64,000 nucleotides of DNA, taken from contig CP073214.1 of NCBI GenBank assembly GCA_020342235.1, forward strand, positions 1,302,001-1,366,000. Direction: 5' to 3'. Source of the DNA: Saccharomycopsis phalli. Lineage: Eukaryota; Ascomycota; Saccharomycetes; Ascoideales; Saccharomycopsidaceae. Position numbers and translations under genes: made by a program. The notes beneath the pieces were generated by a model, which had not been told where the DNA came from, ran no database searches, and saw only the letters and a program-made list of their open reading frames with translations. The first letter of the stretch is position 1, and each line of letters opens with the position of its first letter. Shown here piece after piece: positions 1 to 9,229 of this stretch.

Positions 1-479
1 CATCTAGAATTTATAGGTGCCAGAATAGCGGATGGTGCGGCAGGGTAATATACAATCACCAGGTGCCAAGACAAGTCAAGTGGAGGACAGTAATATAAAT
101 GGCCAGGGTTTTAATTGTCGGGTTTTAATTGTCGGGGGGTCTAGGAATCTGAGCCTTGGGTGCTTGTTACTATTTTGCTGGTGGCTATGTTGATTGGATG
201 TATTCTGAAGATGTTCATATGGGTCCAGCCCGGGCAGATTGGTTATCTTTTATTTATTTGTGGTCTATAGCTATAGGAGGATTGTTTATGTTTCGATTTT
301 TGGAATTGCAAGGGTATTGAGTGGTTTTGAAATTGTCAGATTCGTTGGATATGCAGTGCCAGTACCTGTGTTGCAAGGTGTATAAGATTGTATTTACTGG
401 AAAGTGGGATGGATTTAATAGAGGATTATGTAAGATGAAATTTTATAGTGAGTAGTGAGAATGGCAGTAGTTTAATAAT
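1..479. other. Left edge, no gene recognised
   Basis: No reading frame of useful length and no family recognised. The only structure seen is a short direct repeat of GGGTTTTAATTGTCGG near 105-135. The stretch may hold the end of a gene lying outside the window. Confidence 0.5.
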
Positions 480-559
480 GAAATCAATTTGGTGAAATCA
501 ATTTGGTGAAATCAATTTGGTGAAATCAATTTGGTGAAATCAATTTGGTGAAATCAATT
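480..559. repeat. 14-bp tandem repeat upstream of MVP1
   Basis: Five perfect head-to-tail copies of GAAATCAATTTGGT and one partial copy, about 215 bp upstream of the MVP1 start. The unit is not a multiple of three and the array lies in no reading frame. It is one of many private intergenic arrays in this window. Confidence 0.95.
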
Positions 560-774
560 CAACATACAATTAAATAGACTGAATTATATGACCATTACAG
601 CGACAGACTTTCATGATACTCGCCACAAAACCATCACACTTGCATCTTCCATACAACAATAACTTCATTTGTATTTCCAATGACAATTATACTACACCCA
701 ACTTTCAGCCTGCACCCTCCCGGTTATGAGCCCGCTCATGATAACAGCGTGAAACCAACTATACAAAGAGCATC

Positions 775-2566
775 ATGTCTATTTTCCCAGACGACCTATC
801 AGACCCATGGTCCGAGTCCACTGCGCCTACTGCGCAGTATCTGGTGGACGTTGCACCAGAACAGGAAAGTTTGACAGACCCTGGGAGCAGCTATTTGTAC
901 GATTTGGTTAGCCAGAATGAGGAATTGGCTGAGGCGGTTGCAGACCTTCGCAGCAAGACCATTCCGCAGACATATGTGGAATTGTACAACAAGAATATTC
1001 GCAATGACGGGCTAGTTGATTTCATTGCAGTGGAGGATATCTTGGAGAAGACGAGTCTCAACCAGTTGAGCATTGACAATGTGTTGAATCTAGTGACCAT
1101 GAATCAGAAGCTCGCATTCACGACTGTGGACAGCCAGGTGTTCTACGCAGTATTGGGCTTGATTTCGTTGGAGCAGGAGAAGTTGGGTTCAGGCAACTTC
1201 CAGAACCTCAAGACGTGTGGCAGTTTGCCTGACTTGGTGGTTGGCGGGGCAAGTCACGGGACCTGGGAGAGCGACGTGAAGCAAAAGTTGACGATTTCCG
1301 ACGGCGACAACATGCCGTTGCGGCGCAGTTTCGACCCCATGGCAAAAGATATCATCAGGGTCGTGGAGATTCCGGAGAAGGAAGGGTTGGTGTTCAAGCA
1401 CATCAACTACATGGTTGCCCACAACGTGACCTTGAGTGTGAATGCCACCAACAAGAAAGTCGTGCGACGGTACTCGGACTTTGCATGGTAAGTAGACGTG
1501 CGTGTGGAAATGTCACTAACGGACAGGTTGTACGAGGTGTTGTTGGTCAAGTATCCGTTCCGGATGCTTCCAAACCTACCACCCAAGAAGTTTACAGGTA
1601 AGTCTCTCTGATGCGCTCATGGGAGGTACTAACAGCGTAGTAGGTGCCAGCAATGACACCCTTTTTCTAGAGCGGCGGCGCCGCGGACTCTGTCGCTTCT
1701 TGAACCTTGTCATGAAGCATCCGGTGTTGCTGCAGGAGCCCATGGTGATTATGTTTCTCACGGTTCCCGCCGAGTTGGCGCAGTGGCGTCGGCTGGCAAA
1801 CATCGATACCGTCGAGGAGTTTGAAGGCCAGCGGATCCTGAAGAAGTTCATCTCGGGCTGGAGTGCCGACAACGAGCGGGTCTGGAGCCAAGCCGAAAAG
1901 GCATTGCCCGGTCTCGAGAGCCAGTGGGAGAAGGTCACGTTGTTGATCGAGCGGTTTGAGCGGCGCAAGCAGTTGTACAACAACGACACCATGAAGCTTG
2001 TCCTGGTGTTGGGTGGCTTGGACTTGTCGCCGTTGTACACCGTCGAGCCTTCTGATGTGGGCAGCATTGGCGAAGGGCTTAGAAACGTGGCTCGGCATTT
2101 GACAACGTCGTCGAGCTTGGTCAAGGACGAGACCCAGCTGGTGGAGGATGGCATTGTAGGCGATTTCAAGGAGTTTGGCGAGTACTTGACGTGCCTCGGG
2201 GCGATGTTTGAGCGGAATAAGAAGCTAGGCGGCAACCGGGTCGCGGAGATTAGCAAGAAGGTGGATGCCAATCTGGCGCGGTTGGCGGCGTTGAAGAAGA
2301 AGAGCGATGCCAAGGGCAGCGAAATCGACCTGCTTGTGGCGCAGATCAACGAGGACAAGCAGTTGATTATGCGGCAGAGCAACCGCGACTGGCTCATCAA
2401 GGAGTGTATCCAGCAGGAGTTTACGCTTTTCCAGCAGACCCAGTACAAGGTATCGAAGTTGTTTCAGGAGTGGGCTGCCGACCGGCTCAAGTATGGCGAG
2501 TTGCATTCCGAGAACTGGGCCCAGTTGGTTGACTTGTTGCAGGGAATGCCTCTCTCGCACGGGTAG
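775..2566 (+). CDS. Sorting nexin Mvp1 (PX-BAR), two introns
   Basis: Mvp1 is a sorting nexin that binds PI3P through its PX domain and works with retromer-type coats and the dynamin Vps1 in endosome-to-Golgi and vacuolar sorting. I join three exons: 775-1487, 1527-1597 and 1644-2566, giving 568 residues (S. cerevisiae about 511). The joins restore the PX core: RRYSDFAW ends exon 1, exon 2 supplies YPFRMLPNLPPKKF, and exon 3 continues into LERRRRGLCRFLN and the KHPVL segment, all typical of Mvp1. The PX domain lies at about 190-310; the remainder is helical and BAR-like. Both introns start GTAAGT and have CACTAAC or TACTAAC branch points. The ATG at 775 opens the frame. The CTG at 1838-1840 (residue 327) may be read as serine. 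Identification is secure; the exon joins are inferred from sequence. Confidence 0.93.
1488..1526 (+). other. MVP1 intron 1 (39 nt)
   Basis: It begins GTAAGT and ends CAG. The branch point CACTAAC is at 1514-1520, leaving only 6 nt to the exon. Splicing restores the SDFAW-LYEVLL join of the PX domain in frame. Confidence 0.88.
1598..1643 (+). other. MVP1 intron 2 (46 nt)
   Basis: It begins GTAAGT, has a perfect TACTAAC at 1627-1633 and ends TAG at 1643. An AG at 1639-1640 is skipped, because only the later one gives the conserved PKKFTGAS reading. Confidence 0.88.
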
Positions 2567-2573
2567 CTGGATA

Positions 2574-2655
2574 TTTGCGTGGAATCGTAGGCCTTTGCGT
2601 GGAATCGTGGGCCTTTGCGTGGAATAGTGGGCATTTGCGTGGAATAGTGGGCATT
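2574..2655. repeat. 20-bp tandem repeat, 3' of MVP1
   Basis: About four copies of a 20-bp unit related to TTTGCGTGGAATCGTGGGCC, starting a few bases after the MVP1 stop and so probably transcribed in its 3' UTR. The copies differ at two or three positions. Confidence 0.9.
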
Positions 2656-2854
2656 GTTGCCTTGGTCATTGGCTGTGGGCCACGGTGAGAATATTTGTCA
2701 TGATGATATAGTTTGCCATGCTGATTGTTTAATAATCTTTTCTTTGTTTATATGATTAATTTATACATTGTGCCGCAGAGGTATCTACAGATTGTACACG
2801 CAACTATTACACGGTAAGTGGGTATATTGGTCAAGTACATCTATTTATATAATC

Positions 2855-3430
2855 GCGTATTGTCAGTTCATGTACATCTATTTATATAGTCGTGTATTAT
2901 CAATTCAAGTACATTGATTCACATAGTATGTATCATCAGTTCAAGTACTTGTATTACATCAATTATAGGAGGCTGCTGTACTAGTACCCGGGGTAGCTCA
3001 AGTCACATATGACCTAGGAAAAGCACACTGCCCTTTTAATTCCCATTACTTTGCATATTCACAAGCTCTAGTTGGAAGATCATCTCTGTCGCTGAGTTTT
3101 CTTTCGACGACTACATAGCCGTCCTTAGTCAGACGGCAAAGTATAAATCTCCTCTGAGAGCCTAGTATAGCTATAGCCTTGTGAATATTATTATAACATC
3201 AAATCATGTACTCTATTACATCAAATTACGTACTTTTGTATTACATCAGTTCAAGTACTCGGTATATCATTCACGTACCTGTAGTATATCAATTCATGTA
3301 GTCATGTACTATCAATTCAAGTATTGTATTATCAATTCACATATTGTATTACGTCAGTTCAAGTATTCGGTACATTAAATATTGTACGTCAAATATTGTA
3401 CGTCAAATATTGTACATCCACGTACTCGGA
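2855..3430. repeat. Degenerate repeats in two clusters between MVP1 and RCL1
   Basis: Scattered variants of TCAATTCAAGTAC and GTATTACATCA fill about 2855-2965 and 3190-3430. The two clusters flank a non-repetitive island (about 2966-3185) described separately. The region lies between the convergent 3' ends of MVP1 and RCL1. Confidence 0.8.
3063..3163 (+). ncRNA. Possible structured RNA, family unknown
   Basis: A unique segment between two repeat clusters with nested complementarity. AAGCTCT (3063-3069) pairs with AGAGCCT (3157-3163) with one mismatch. GGAAGAT (3074-3080) pairs with ATCTCC (3147-3152) with one bulge. Inside are two hairpins, GTCG/CGAC (3088-3091, 3105-3108) and GCCGTC/GACGGC (3118-3123, 3132-3137). 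Together they suggest a cloverleaf-like fold. It lacks tRNA signature bases and I know no family that matches. Strand is unknown and transcription is unproven; pairing of this quality can arise by chance. Confidence 0.25.
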
Positions 3431-3486
3431 CATCACCATGCAACTAGTCTGCACCCTACATCACCTACACACTCACTCATATCAAT

Positions 3487-4569
3487 CTATGCAATTTTCT
3501 TGTTGGCATTTATATATCCCATACCCTTGACCAACATCACCATATACTCATCCCCGTCCACGTGATCCTCCAAGTGCACCTCCACATCCAATAACCGCTT
3601 CACGTCTCGTAGCAAGTGGATAAACGACTCGTCCACCTGTTGCTTCTTGACAAGCACCCGGCCAATATTCTCCCGGCCAATCAACATATAGCACAACGTA
3701 AACGCAAGCTGGCTACGGCACACCACCGCACTGGTACTGATCTCCTCGAGCAACTCGTATGCTGCAGCCGTGCCAATGTCCTCGGGAATCTTACCTGCTC
3801 CGCCAACCCGCTCAACGAAAAACCGCCAGCCTGTCTTCAGCTCCGCGACCAACGTCACACCCCATCCAGGAGAATGGCCCGACGTCTCGCCCCGCCACGC
3901 GTCCGCCACAATATCGGTCCGGCAGCCTGTCGGCTGCACCACCTGGCGGACACTTTCCACGATCCGGTTCACGATATTCGGACTCACACGCGTGGAGTAC
4001 GCCACGCCACGGATGGCAGACACTTTGGGGAGCTCCAACGCGTGGAGCGTGAGAGGCGTCGCGAGCAATTGGTTCACCATGACATGCACCTCGGCCCCAC
4101 CCTTGGGAGCAGCTCCGCGTTTCAAGATGTGGATCTCGACGTCACGCACGCCAAACTTCTCCATGATCGGTAGGAAGCCCCACTTGACGCCCTCGAGCCC
4201 CACCGAGTGCTCGTCGGCGTCGATGCCCTTGAAGATCATGTTGAACTTCTTCTTGGCAAACGGCGCAAGCACCAAGAGGTACTGGATATAGTACCCCAAT
4301 CCACGCGACTCGTTGCACGACACAGTGACGTCGCCTCCCAATATGAGGCCCGGCCGGTATATCACCGTGGTACCAGTGTAGGAGATCTCAATCACCGACC
4401 CGTCGGTGACTTGCTCCAAGAGCCGGAGAAACGACACCTCGTAGTCCCGGAGTCCGGGGTTGACGTCGTTCGACCGGATCCGCTCGATCTTCACCGGCGT
4501 CCGCGTGAGCGTCGCCAAGATAAGCCGCACACGGAAGTTCCGGTGGGTCTCTAGCACTTTTAGTCCCAT
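3487..4569 (-). CDS. Rcl1, pre-rRNA processing factor
   Basis: Rcl1 resembles RNA 3'-phosphate cyclase but acts in the nucleolar SSU processome with the GTPase Bms1, around the early cleavages that produce 18S rRNA. The product is 360 residues (S. cerevisiae 367). Family blocks include DYEVSFLRLLEQVT, ISYTGTTVIYRPG, ESRGLGYYIQ, RGAAPKGGAEV and WGVTLVAE. I chose the ATG at 4569 because the protein then starts just before the conserved NFRVRLILATL. An in-frame ATG at 4632 would add 21 residues unlike the family. It is divergent from TAF4 across only 105 bp, so the two probably share a promoter. Confidence 0.95.
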   Translation of the reverse strand: MGLKVLETHRNFRVRLILATLTRTPVKIERIRSNDVNPGLRDYEVSFLRLLEQVTDGSVIEISYTGTTVIYRPGLILGGDVTVSCNESRGLGYYIQYLLVLAPFAKKKFNMIFKGIDADEHSVGLEGVKWGFLPIMEKFGVRDVEIHILKRGAAPKGGAEVHVMVNQLLATPLTLHALELPKVSAIRGVAYSTRVSPNIVNRIVESVRQVVQPTGCRTDIVADAWRGETSGHSPGWGVTLVAELKTGWRFFVERVGGAGKIPEDIGTAAAYELLEEISTSAVVCRSQLAFTLCYMLIGRENIGRVLVKKQQVDESFIHLLRDVKRLLDVEVHLEDHVDGDEYMVMLVKGMGYINANKKIA

Positions 4570-4619
4570 TGGTAAAGTGCCAATGTACCAAGAAAAAATA
4601 TTTTTTTTCCACGATGGAG

Positions 4620-4627
4620 TTACCCGG
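4620..4627. promoter_or_regulatory. Reb1-type site, RCL1/TAF4 promoter
   Basis: TTACCCGG lies in the 105-bp divergent promoter next to a poly-T tract (about 4600-4608). This is the core bound by the general regulatory factor Reb1 in yeasts, which keeps promoters nucleosome-free. Binding here is inferred from the motif only. Confidence 0.55.
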
Positions 4628-4674
4628 TGCATGGCCGCGGGCGAAAAAAGCCAAGGCGATGTTGCTGGTTCTTC

Positions 4675-5586
4675 ATGTCGAGTGAAAAGAAGCGGGTATT
4701 AGAAAGCACAGAGGATCTCGAGGCAAAGCGGCCAAAGGTAGAGGGCCTGGGTCTCGTGTTGCCGCAAGCACCCTCAGTGATGACGAGTGTCCCCAAGCCC
4801 GACGCCAAGACCGCCAGCAAGAGCGGCCCGTTGTCGCCAGTCGACCCGGACAAGATGGCCGACGCGTTGTACGGCACAGGCGTCGAGTTGCGCGAGGAGG
4901 AGGCTCTTTTGAACCGCGATTCCGAGCGACGGCGTCCGTTCAACACCTTGGGATACAACCGGCCCGAAGCCTCAACCGCGTCGCTCATCAACCTGGCGCA
5001 GGCGCTAGGATACGTCAAGCAGGGATTGCTAGGCGTCGGGTTGCGGCTTCCGCCCGGACAGGACAAGGAGATTGCTGATTTCTTGGCAATTGCCTGCGAG
5101 GAGTGGATGACCCCGATTTTGAAGGACGTGGTGATGTACTCGCGCCACCGGCGGCGGAATATCCGCAGCACCAACACCAGCCGCAGCGAGATCGCCAAGG
5201 CGTTGCGCGATCACTCGGTGAAGCACAAGGAGATCGAGGAAAAACGCGCCCACAAGAAGATGCAAATGGGGTTGGATGCCCTGGACGGCGACAAGAAGAA
5301 GCCAAAGGCCGAGGAAATCTCGCACCGGGCTGCTAATGCCACCGCCGCATTGATGACCAGCGGTAGAACCAAGACGTATTCGTGGATGACCGGCGGATCG
5401 GGGCCGGCGAAAGGCGGCGGATCGGGCGGAAGTGCCGACGGATCCAACGGTGGAAACGGCGCACGGTTCCGTGAGGCTCGCCAGGAAGAGGTGTTTAGCG
5501 TCCGTGACTTGGTGCGAAGCTTGGAGAATAAAAGACGGGGGGTGGATAAGACCCTAATGAAGTGTTATGCCAAGTTGAAGGACTAG
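4675..5586 (+). CDS. Taf4, TFIID subunit
   Basis: Taf4 is a histone-fold subunit of TFIID that pairs with Taf12 and helps anchor the complex at RNA polymerase II promoters. The product is 303 residues (S. cerevisiae 388). The sequence shows the family block DPDKMADALYGTGVELREEE (about 60-80), a helical middle region to about 165, a Lys-rich linker, a Gly-rich stretch (about 240-265), and the conserved C-terminal end VRSLENKRRGVDKTLMKCYA. The ATG at 4675 follows short upstream sequence with no better ATG. The family match rests on the first and last blocks. Confidence 0.85.
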   Translation: MSSEKKRVLESTEDLEAKRPKVEGLGLVLPQAPSVMTSVPKPDAKTASKSGPLSPVDPDKMADALYGTGVELREEEALLNRDSERRRPFNTLGYNRPEASTASLINLAQALGYVKQGLLGVGLRLPPGQDKEIADFLAIACEEWMTPILKDVVMYSRHRRRNIRSTNTSRSEIAKALRDHSVKHKEIEEKRAHKKMQMGLDALDGDKKKPKAEEISHRAANATAALMTSGRTKTYSWMTGGSGPAKGGGSGGSADGSNGGNGARFREARQEEVFSVRDLVRSLENKRRGVDKTLMKCYAKLKD

Positions 5587-5764
5587 GTGTGCATTTTTAC
5601 GAAGATTACTATACGGCTAATGAAGAATAAATATAATTATTGATGAAGAGGGTCCGGCAGGCCATGGCGTAGTAAAGTACAAGTCGATATGAGCATGTCA
5701 TTGGAAACTGAATGAACTGGTTGCAAATTTATACAGCTGCATTTGAAATTTAGCGGTCTTTAAT

Positions 5765-5950
5765 TATCCAATATTAATCATTCAATTTTTGATGATCATT
5801 ATTAATCATTTAATCTTTAATCATTCAATCTTTAATCATTCAATCCTTAATCATTCAATATTAATCATTCAATTTTTAATCATTCAATCCTTAATCATTC
5901 AATCTTTAACCATTCAATCCTTAATCATTCAATCTTTAATCATCCTATAT
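5765..5950. repeat. 15-bp tandem repeat between TAF4 and the J-protein gene
   Basis: About twelve copies of AATCATTCAATCCTT and close variants, followed by a run rich in ATCATC and CTATC to about 6015. The repeat ends less than 100 bp before the J-protein ATG and may affect its promoter. Confidence 0.92.
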
Positions 5951-6094
5951 TTAATCATCTCTCTCATCTCTATCATCTATATCATATATATCATCTCTAT
6001 CATCCATCATCCATCTTGCATCTGACGGCTCTGGCAAATCTCTGCACATGTGCCCTGTGAACGTGCCCTTGAGCGAGACCCATAACCTCACCCC

Positions 6095-6763
6095 ATGATT
6101 AGAGTGAGGTATTTCCACTGCTACCTGCCAGCTCTTCAGTTCAAGGCATTGTGGTTTCCGCCGGGACAAAACCACTATGAAAAGCTTGGAGTCAACCGCA
6201 GCGCGACCCCAAAGGAAATCAAGAAAAAGTTCAAGCAGCTCTCAAAGCAGTATCATCCAGATATCGTAAGCTCAAACCCCAACATCAACGAGGAAACAAA
6301 GGCAAAAAATAACGCAGGGTACATCGAGTTAATCAGCAGCTATGAGATCTTGTCTGATCACAAAAAGAGAAGCCAGTATGATGCCCAAATGGGCCATAAA
6401 CTAACGCCTCGCAGCGAGGCCCGGACAAAGTATTATGGCGAGGCCAAGTACTACTCCAAGTCGGGGCAGAGACATGCGCCCAGTGGTGTAAATTTCTCTC
6501 GGGGCCGTGTTCGATTTGGCCTGGGGCTGACTGGTAAAAACCAGAGCATGTTCCACGGGATGCCCAACAAGAATACAAAGGACGACGTACCGCACTTTGA
6601 CTACGATAAGCATTTGCAACGGCACTTGAAGTTTGAAGAACGGATGTTGAATAAAAAGATTGACAAATTGGACGAGGAAGAGGCCAAGGAGATGTTAAGA
6701 GGTGACGTTAGATACCAAAGCATCTACAAGCAAAAGATGAAAAAGTCGAGTGACAAAAGCTAA
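6095..6763 (+). CDS. J-domain protein, probably mitochondrial
   Basis: The 222-residue protein has an N-terminal J domain (about 27-95) with the HPD motif (YHPDI) needed to stimulate Hsp70 ATPase, then a basic region ending in KQKMKKSSDKS. The first 25 residues contain Arg and aromatic residues but no acidic ones, which fits a mitochondrial targeting sequence. There is no Gly/Phe region or Cys-rich zinc domain, so it is a class III J-protein. The later block GVNFSRGRVRFGLGL may be specific to a subfamily, but I cannot name the orthologue. S. cerevisiae Jid1 is one possibility that I could not confirm. Confidence 0.75.
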   Translation: MIRVRYFHCYLPALQFKALWFPPGQNHYEKLGVNRSATPKEIKKKFKQLSKQYHPDIVSSNPNINEETKAKNNAGYIELISSYEILSDHKKRSQYDAQMGHKLTPRSEARTKYYGEAKYYSKSGQRHAPSGVNFSRGRVRFGLGLTGKNQSMFHGMPNKNTKDDVPHFDYDKHLQRHLKFEERMLNKKIDKLDEEEAKEMLRGDVRYQSIYKQKMKKSSDKS

Positions 6764-8232
6764 GATTAGACTGGTTTTAGTACTGATTTCCAATACCAAT
6801 CAGTAGGATAATTACGCCATATTTGTGGTAAACAAGGGTACCGGTATTGCATCAAATTCAAATGATTCCCAATCAGTTATAATGGTGTTCATCAGTACAC
6901 TTTGTAATTGTCACAATTTGAAAATTTTGAAATGCAATTCAATATTTTACAATGACTGAATTTTTTTATGATTATGAATTTTTTATGACTGGAATTTATA
7001 CATTAATGAATTGTTATTTGTTCTAATTAGTAACCCAGATAACTTTCACCGATTCATGAGTCTGTACTGAGTTGTGCAACTTCGGGCCTATGGAAAAAAT
7101 AAAAACCTCAATGGTTAGAATAATTTTTTGTCATTCTTAGCCCTTGGCTCATTAGTTTTGTACAATTTATAATTTGTTGACTTGGAATAGACCCATTGAG
7201 AGATAATTGTGCCTGTATTACTTTTGTCAAACTACTCTACAAGCACCATGTGGAACAGAAGGTGTGATTATTGAAAAGCAAGAAGTGAATTTTAATTTAT
7301 ACCAGATTAATAAGATATTATATATCATGATGACAACCAAATTTAATTACTAGGAAAAGATCACTGAATATAGTAACTCATATTAGTGATACACGCTGAC
7401 CATCAAAATAAACGATAACATCATGTAATATGTAGATCCCCTAGAATCGAATTAATTAAAAGGAGCTTTATATTTCCTTTTTAGTATTTGTCAGGGAAGA
7501 TAAGGAAACTACAACTCTATCCATAAAAAGAAAAATCCAAGGTCAGCGAAAGTTTCTACAACACCCAAACAGATCAACAAAACCAATACCAGAACAACAT
7601 TAATCATTATAGCTTTTATCATTATAGCTTTTATCATTATAGCTTTTATCATTATAGCTTTTATCATCAACAGTTTTAATATATCATCCCTTGGAATTCT
7701 GTACGCAGCTAAAGTCTCTTGCCATTAGCCTCCAAGGGAATTACCCATGCCACATGTCATTGTACACCTCTTGACATAAATCAAGAAAACTTTAACGTGG
7801 GACATTTAATTCAGACGACCGAATGTAGCCAATAACGCCAACTTACCAAATGAGTGTTCTGCAAGTATTATGGTAAAGCGAATATTACATCAATCCTGTA
7901 GATGACTCAATTTAATTTCGTACCATGACTAGTGCAGTCACTATTTAAAATGTGGCAACTTTTTCTCAATGAATCATACATTCATGTACATTACTACTTC
8001 AACACCCTCGTCTATTTTACTCCTTTGATTGCATAATCAGCCCTTGTAACAGTAGACCCCTGCGAGGTAGGCAACGCCTGTGGAGTGCTTTAACGTAATT
8101 TTCATTCCCGATTTGGACGAGCGATACTAACTTGCAGGTGCAAAAAATATGGGTACAAGCGACACATGTGGTTATCTATTAATTAGGTCTATAAAATTAC
8201 AATGCTTAAATTCACAATATCCGGAAGAGTCG
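6764..8232. other. 1.5-kb AT-rich intergenic region
   Basis: It lies between the convergent J-protein and Whi5/Nrm1 genes. It has no long frame and no recognisable RNA gene. The only structure is the 15-bp array at 7603-7662. It is the left end of an AT-rich, gene-poor block that runs to about 17 kb. Confidence 0.6.
7603..7662. repeat. 15-bp tandem repeat, four copies
   Basis: Four perfect copies of ATCATTATAGCTTTT with a short partial copy after them. It is the last intergenic array before about 10 kb without any. Confidence 0.95.
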
Positions 8233-8859
8233 TCATGTGGACTTGCTTAGTAGTGCCAATTGTAGTAACGAACGTGCAGCCCCGATGGACGATGGCGTCT
8301 TTATTGGACTAGTAGACTGTGCGAGGGTCTTGCTAGGCGTGATTATGCTTTCCACGGAACTATCAGAAACCATTGTTGTGTCCGGGTCCATCCTTTGAAT
8401 GTGCTTTGTTGTGATCTTCGACAATCGCTCGATGGCGTGTGTAAGGTTAAACTGCTTACTTTTTATACTTTCCTTCTTGATTTTGTACTCGGAAAAGTCA
8501 GATAGTGTAGGAAGCACATGCATGTCCCGGGGCTTTCGTTCCAATTCAATGTGTCCAAGTGGTGAACTTGTCCCGAGCATGTCATCCACCATGGATATAC
8601 ATGGAACCGTAGAAGTACGCTTGTGTGCCAAAGAAGAAGACACAAGCCGTGCCTTGGGTGATGCTGCTGCCGAAAGTGCGGATTTCTTTACCCAGTGGGA
8701 AGTGTTGTTATCGAGCATCGATAATGGCAACTCAGTTTGGTTGGTTTTGATTTTGAATAAGGCGAGCTGAAGTCGCATTTTCAACTTCTTAGCATGATCA
8801 TCCTCAAGCTTGCGACTGGATGGCCGAAGAGTAATTGCAGGTTGGAGTTGTGCGGTCAT
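8233..8859 (-). CDS. Whi5/Nrm1-family G1/S repressor
   Basis: Whi5 and Nrm1 are short repressors that bind SBF or MBF and restrain G1/S transcription. The 208-residue product carries the family core KLKMRLQLALFKIKTNQTE (residues 24-42) and, at the C terminus, a second conserved block around TPSSIGAARSLLQLALL, which resembles the short motif that contacts Swi6. Several SP/TP sites (SPLG, TPSK, SPIKTP) suit Cdk control. I chose the ATG at 8859; codons upstream give only near-cognate starts. An ACGCGT (MCB) lies 365 bp upstream, fitting an Nrm1-like gene that is itself an MBF target. Whether it is Whi5 or Nrm1 I cannot decide. Confidence 0.82.
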   Translation of the reverse strand: MTAQLQPAITLRPSSRKLEDDHAKKLKMRLQLALFKIKTNQTELPLSMLDNNTSHWVKKSALSAAASPKARLVSSSLAHKRTSTVPCISMVDDMLGTSSPLGHIELERKPRDMHVLPTLSDFSEYKIKKESIKSKQFNLTHAIERLSKITTKHIQRMDPDTTMVSDSSVESIITPSKTLAQSTSPIKTPSSIGAARSLLQLALLSKST

Positions 8860-9017
8860 GATAAATTGTATTACACAAAAGATTTGTATATCCACTATTT
8901 TGAATTTCCAAGTCACGTTGCTAGATCGCGTTCTCCTTGCCAAATCGAGACTCCTGCAGCTCCAAAAGCGCGAGTCCACTACCGAAACAAGATATAGTTA
9001 CCCTGTGCATATTCGAT

Positions 9018-9025
9018 CCGGGTAA
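9018..9025. promoter_or_regulatory. Reb1-type site upstream of Whi5/Nrm1
   Basis: CCGGGTAA, the reverse of TTACCCGG, lies about 160 bp upstream of the Whi5/Nrm1 ATG. It is a motif-only call. Confidence 0.45.
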
Positions 9026-9223
9026 TACAAACATGTCATGGGCAAATCAACCGGGTAGGATTCCAAAATCGTGCACTTACAGATGTGGTTCTCCTCAAAG
9101 TATTGTCTCGAGAATCCTTGCTACACAATAGGCGGTCTCCACTTGGTAAAAAGTTTGGATACGATATTTTTAGATTTGCGAGCATCCCTGAAGTGTTCTT
9201 AGCGAAATTTCTATTGAGGCAAT

Positions 9224-9229
9224 ACGCGT
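9224..9229. promoter_or_regulatory. MCB element (ACGCGT)
   Basis: ACGCGT is the binding site of MBF. It lies 365 bp upstream of the Whi5/Nrm1-family gene. In yeasts NRM1 is an MBF target and feeds back on MBF, so the site makes functional sense here, but a six-base motif is weak evidence alone. Confidence 0.4.

Noticed and set aside
3085-3100. U6 snRNA on the minus strand
   Set aside because: ACAGAGATGATC matches the U6 core, but the required AGC triad and internal stem-loop do not follow and the upstream U6 sequence is absent.
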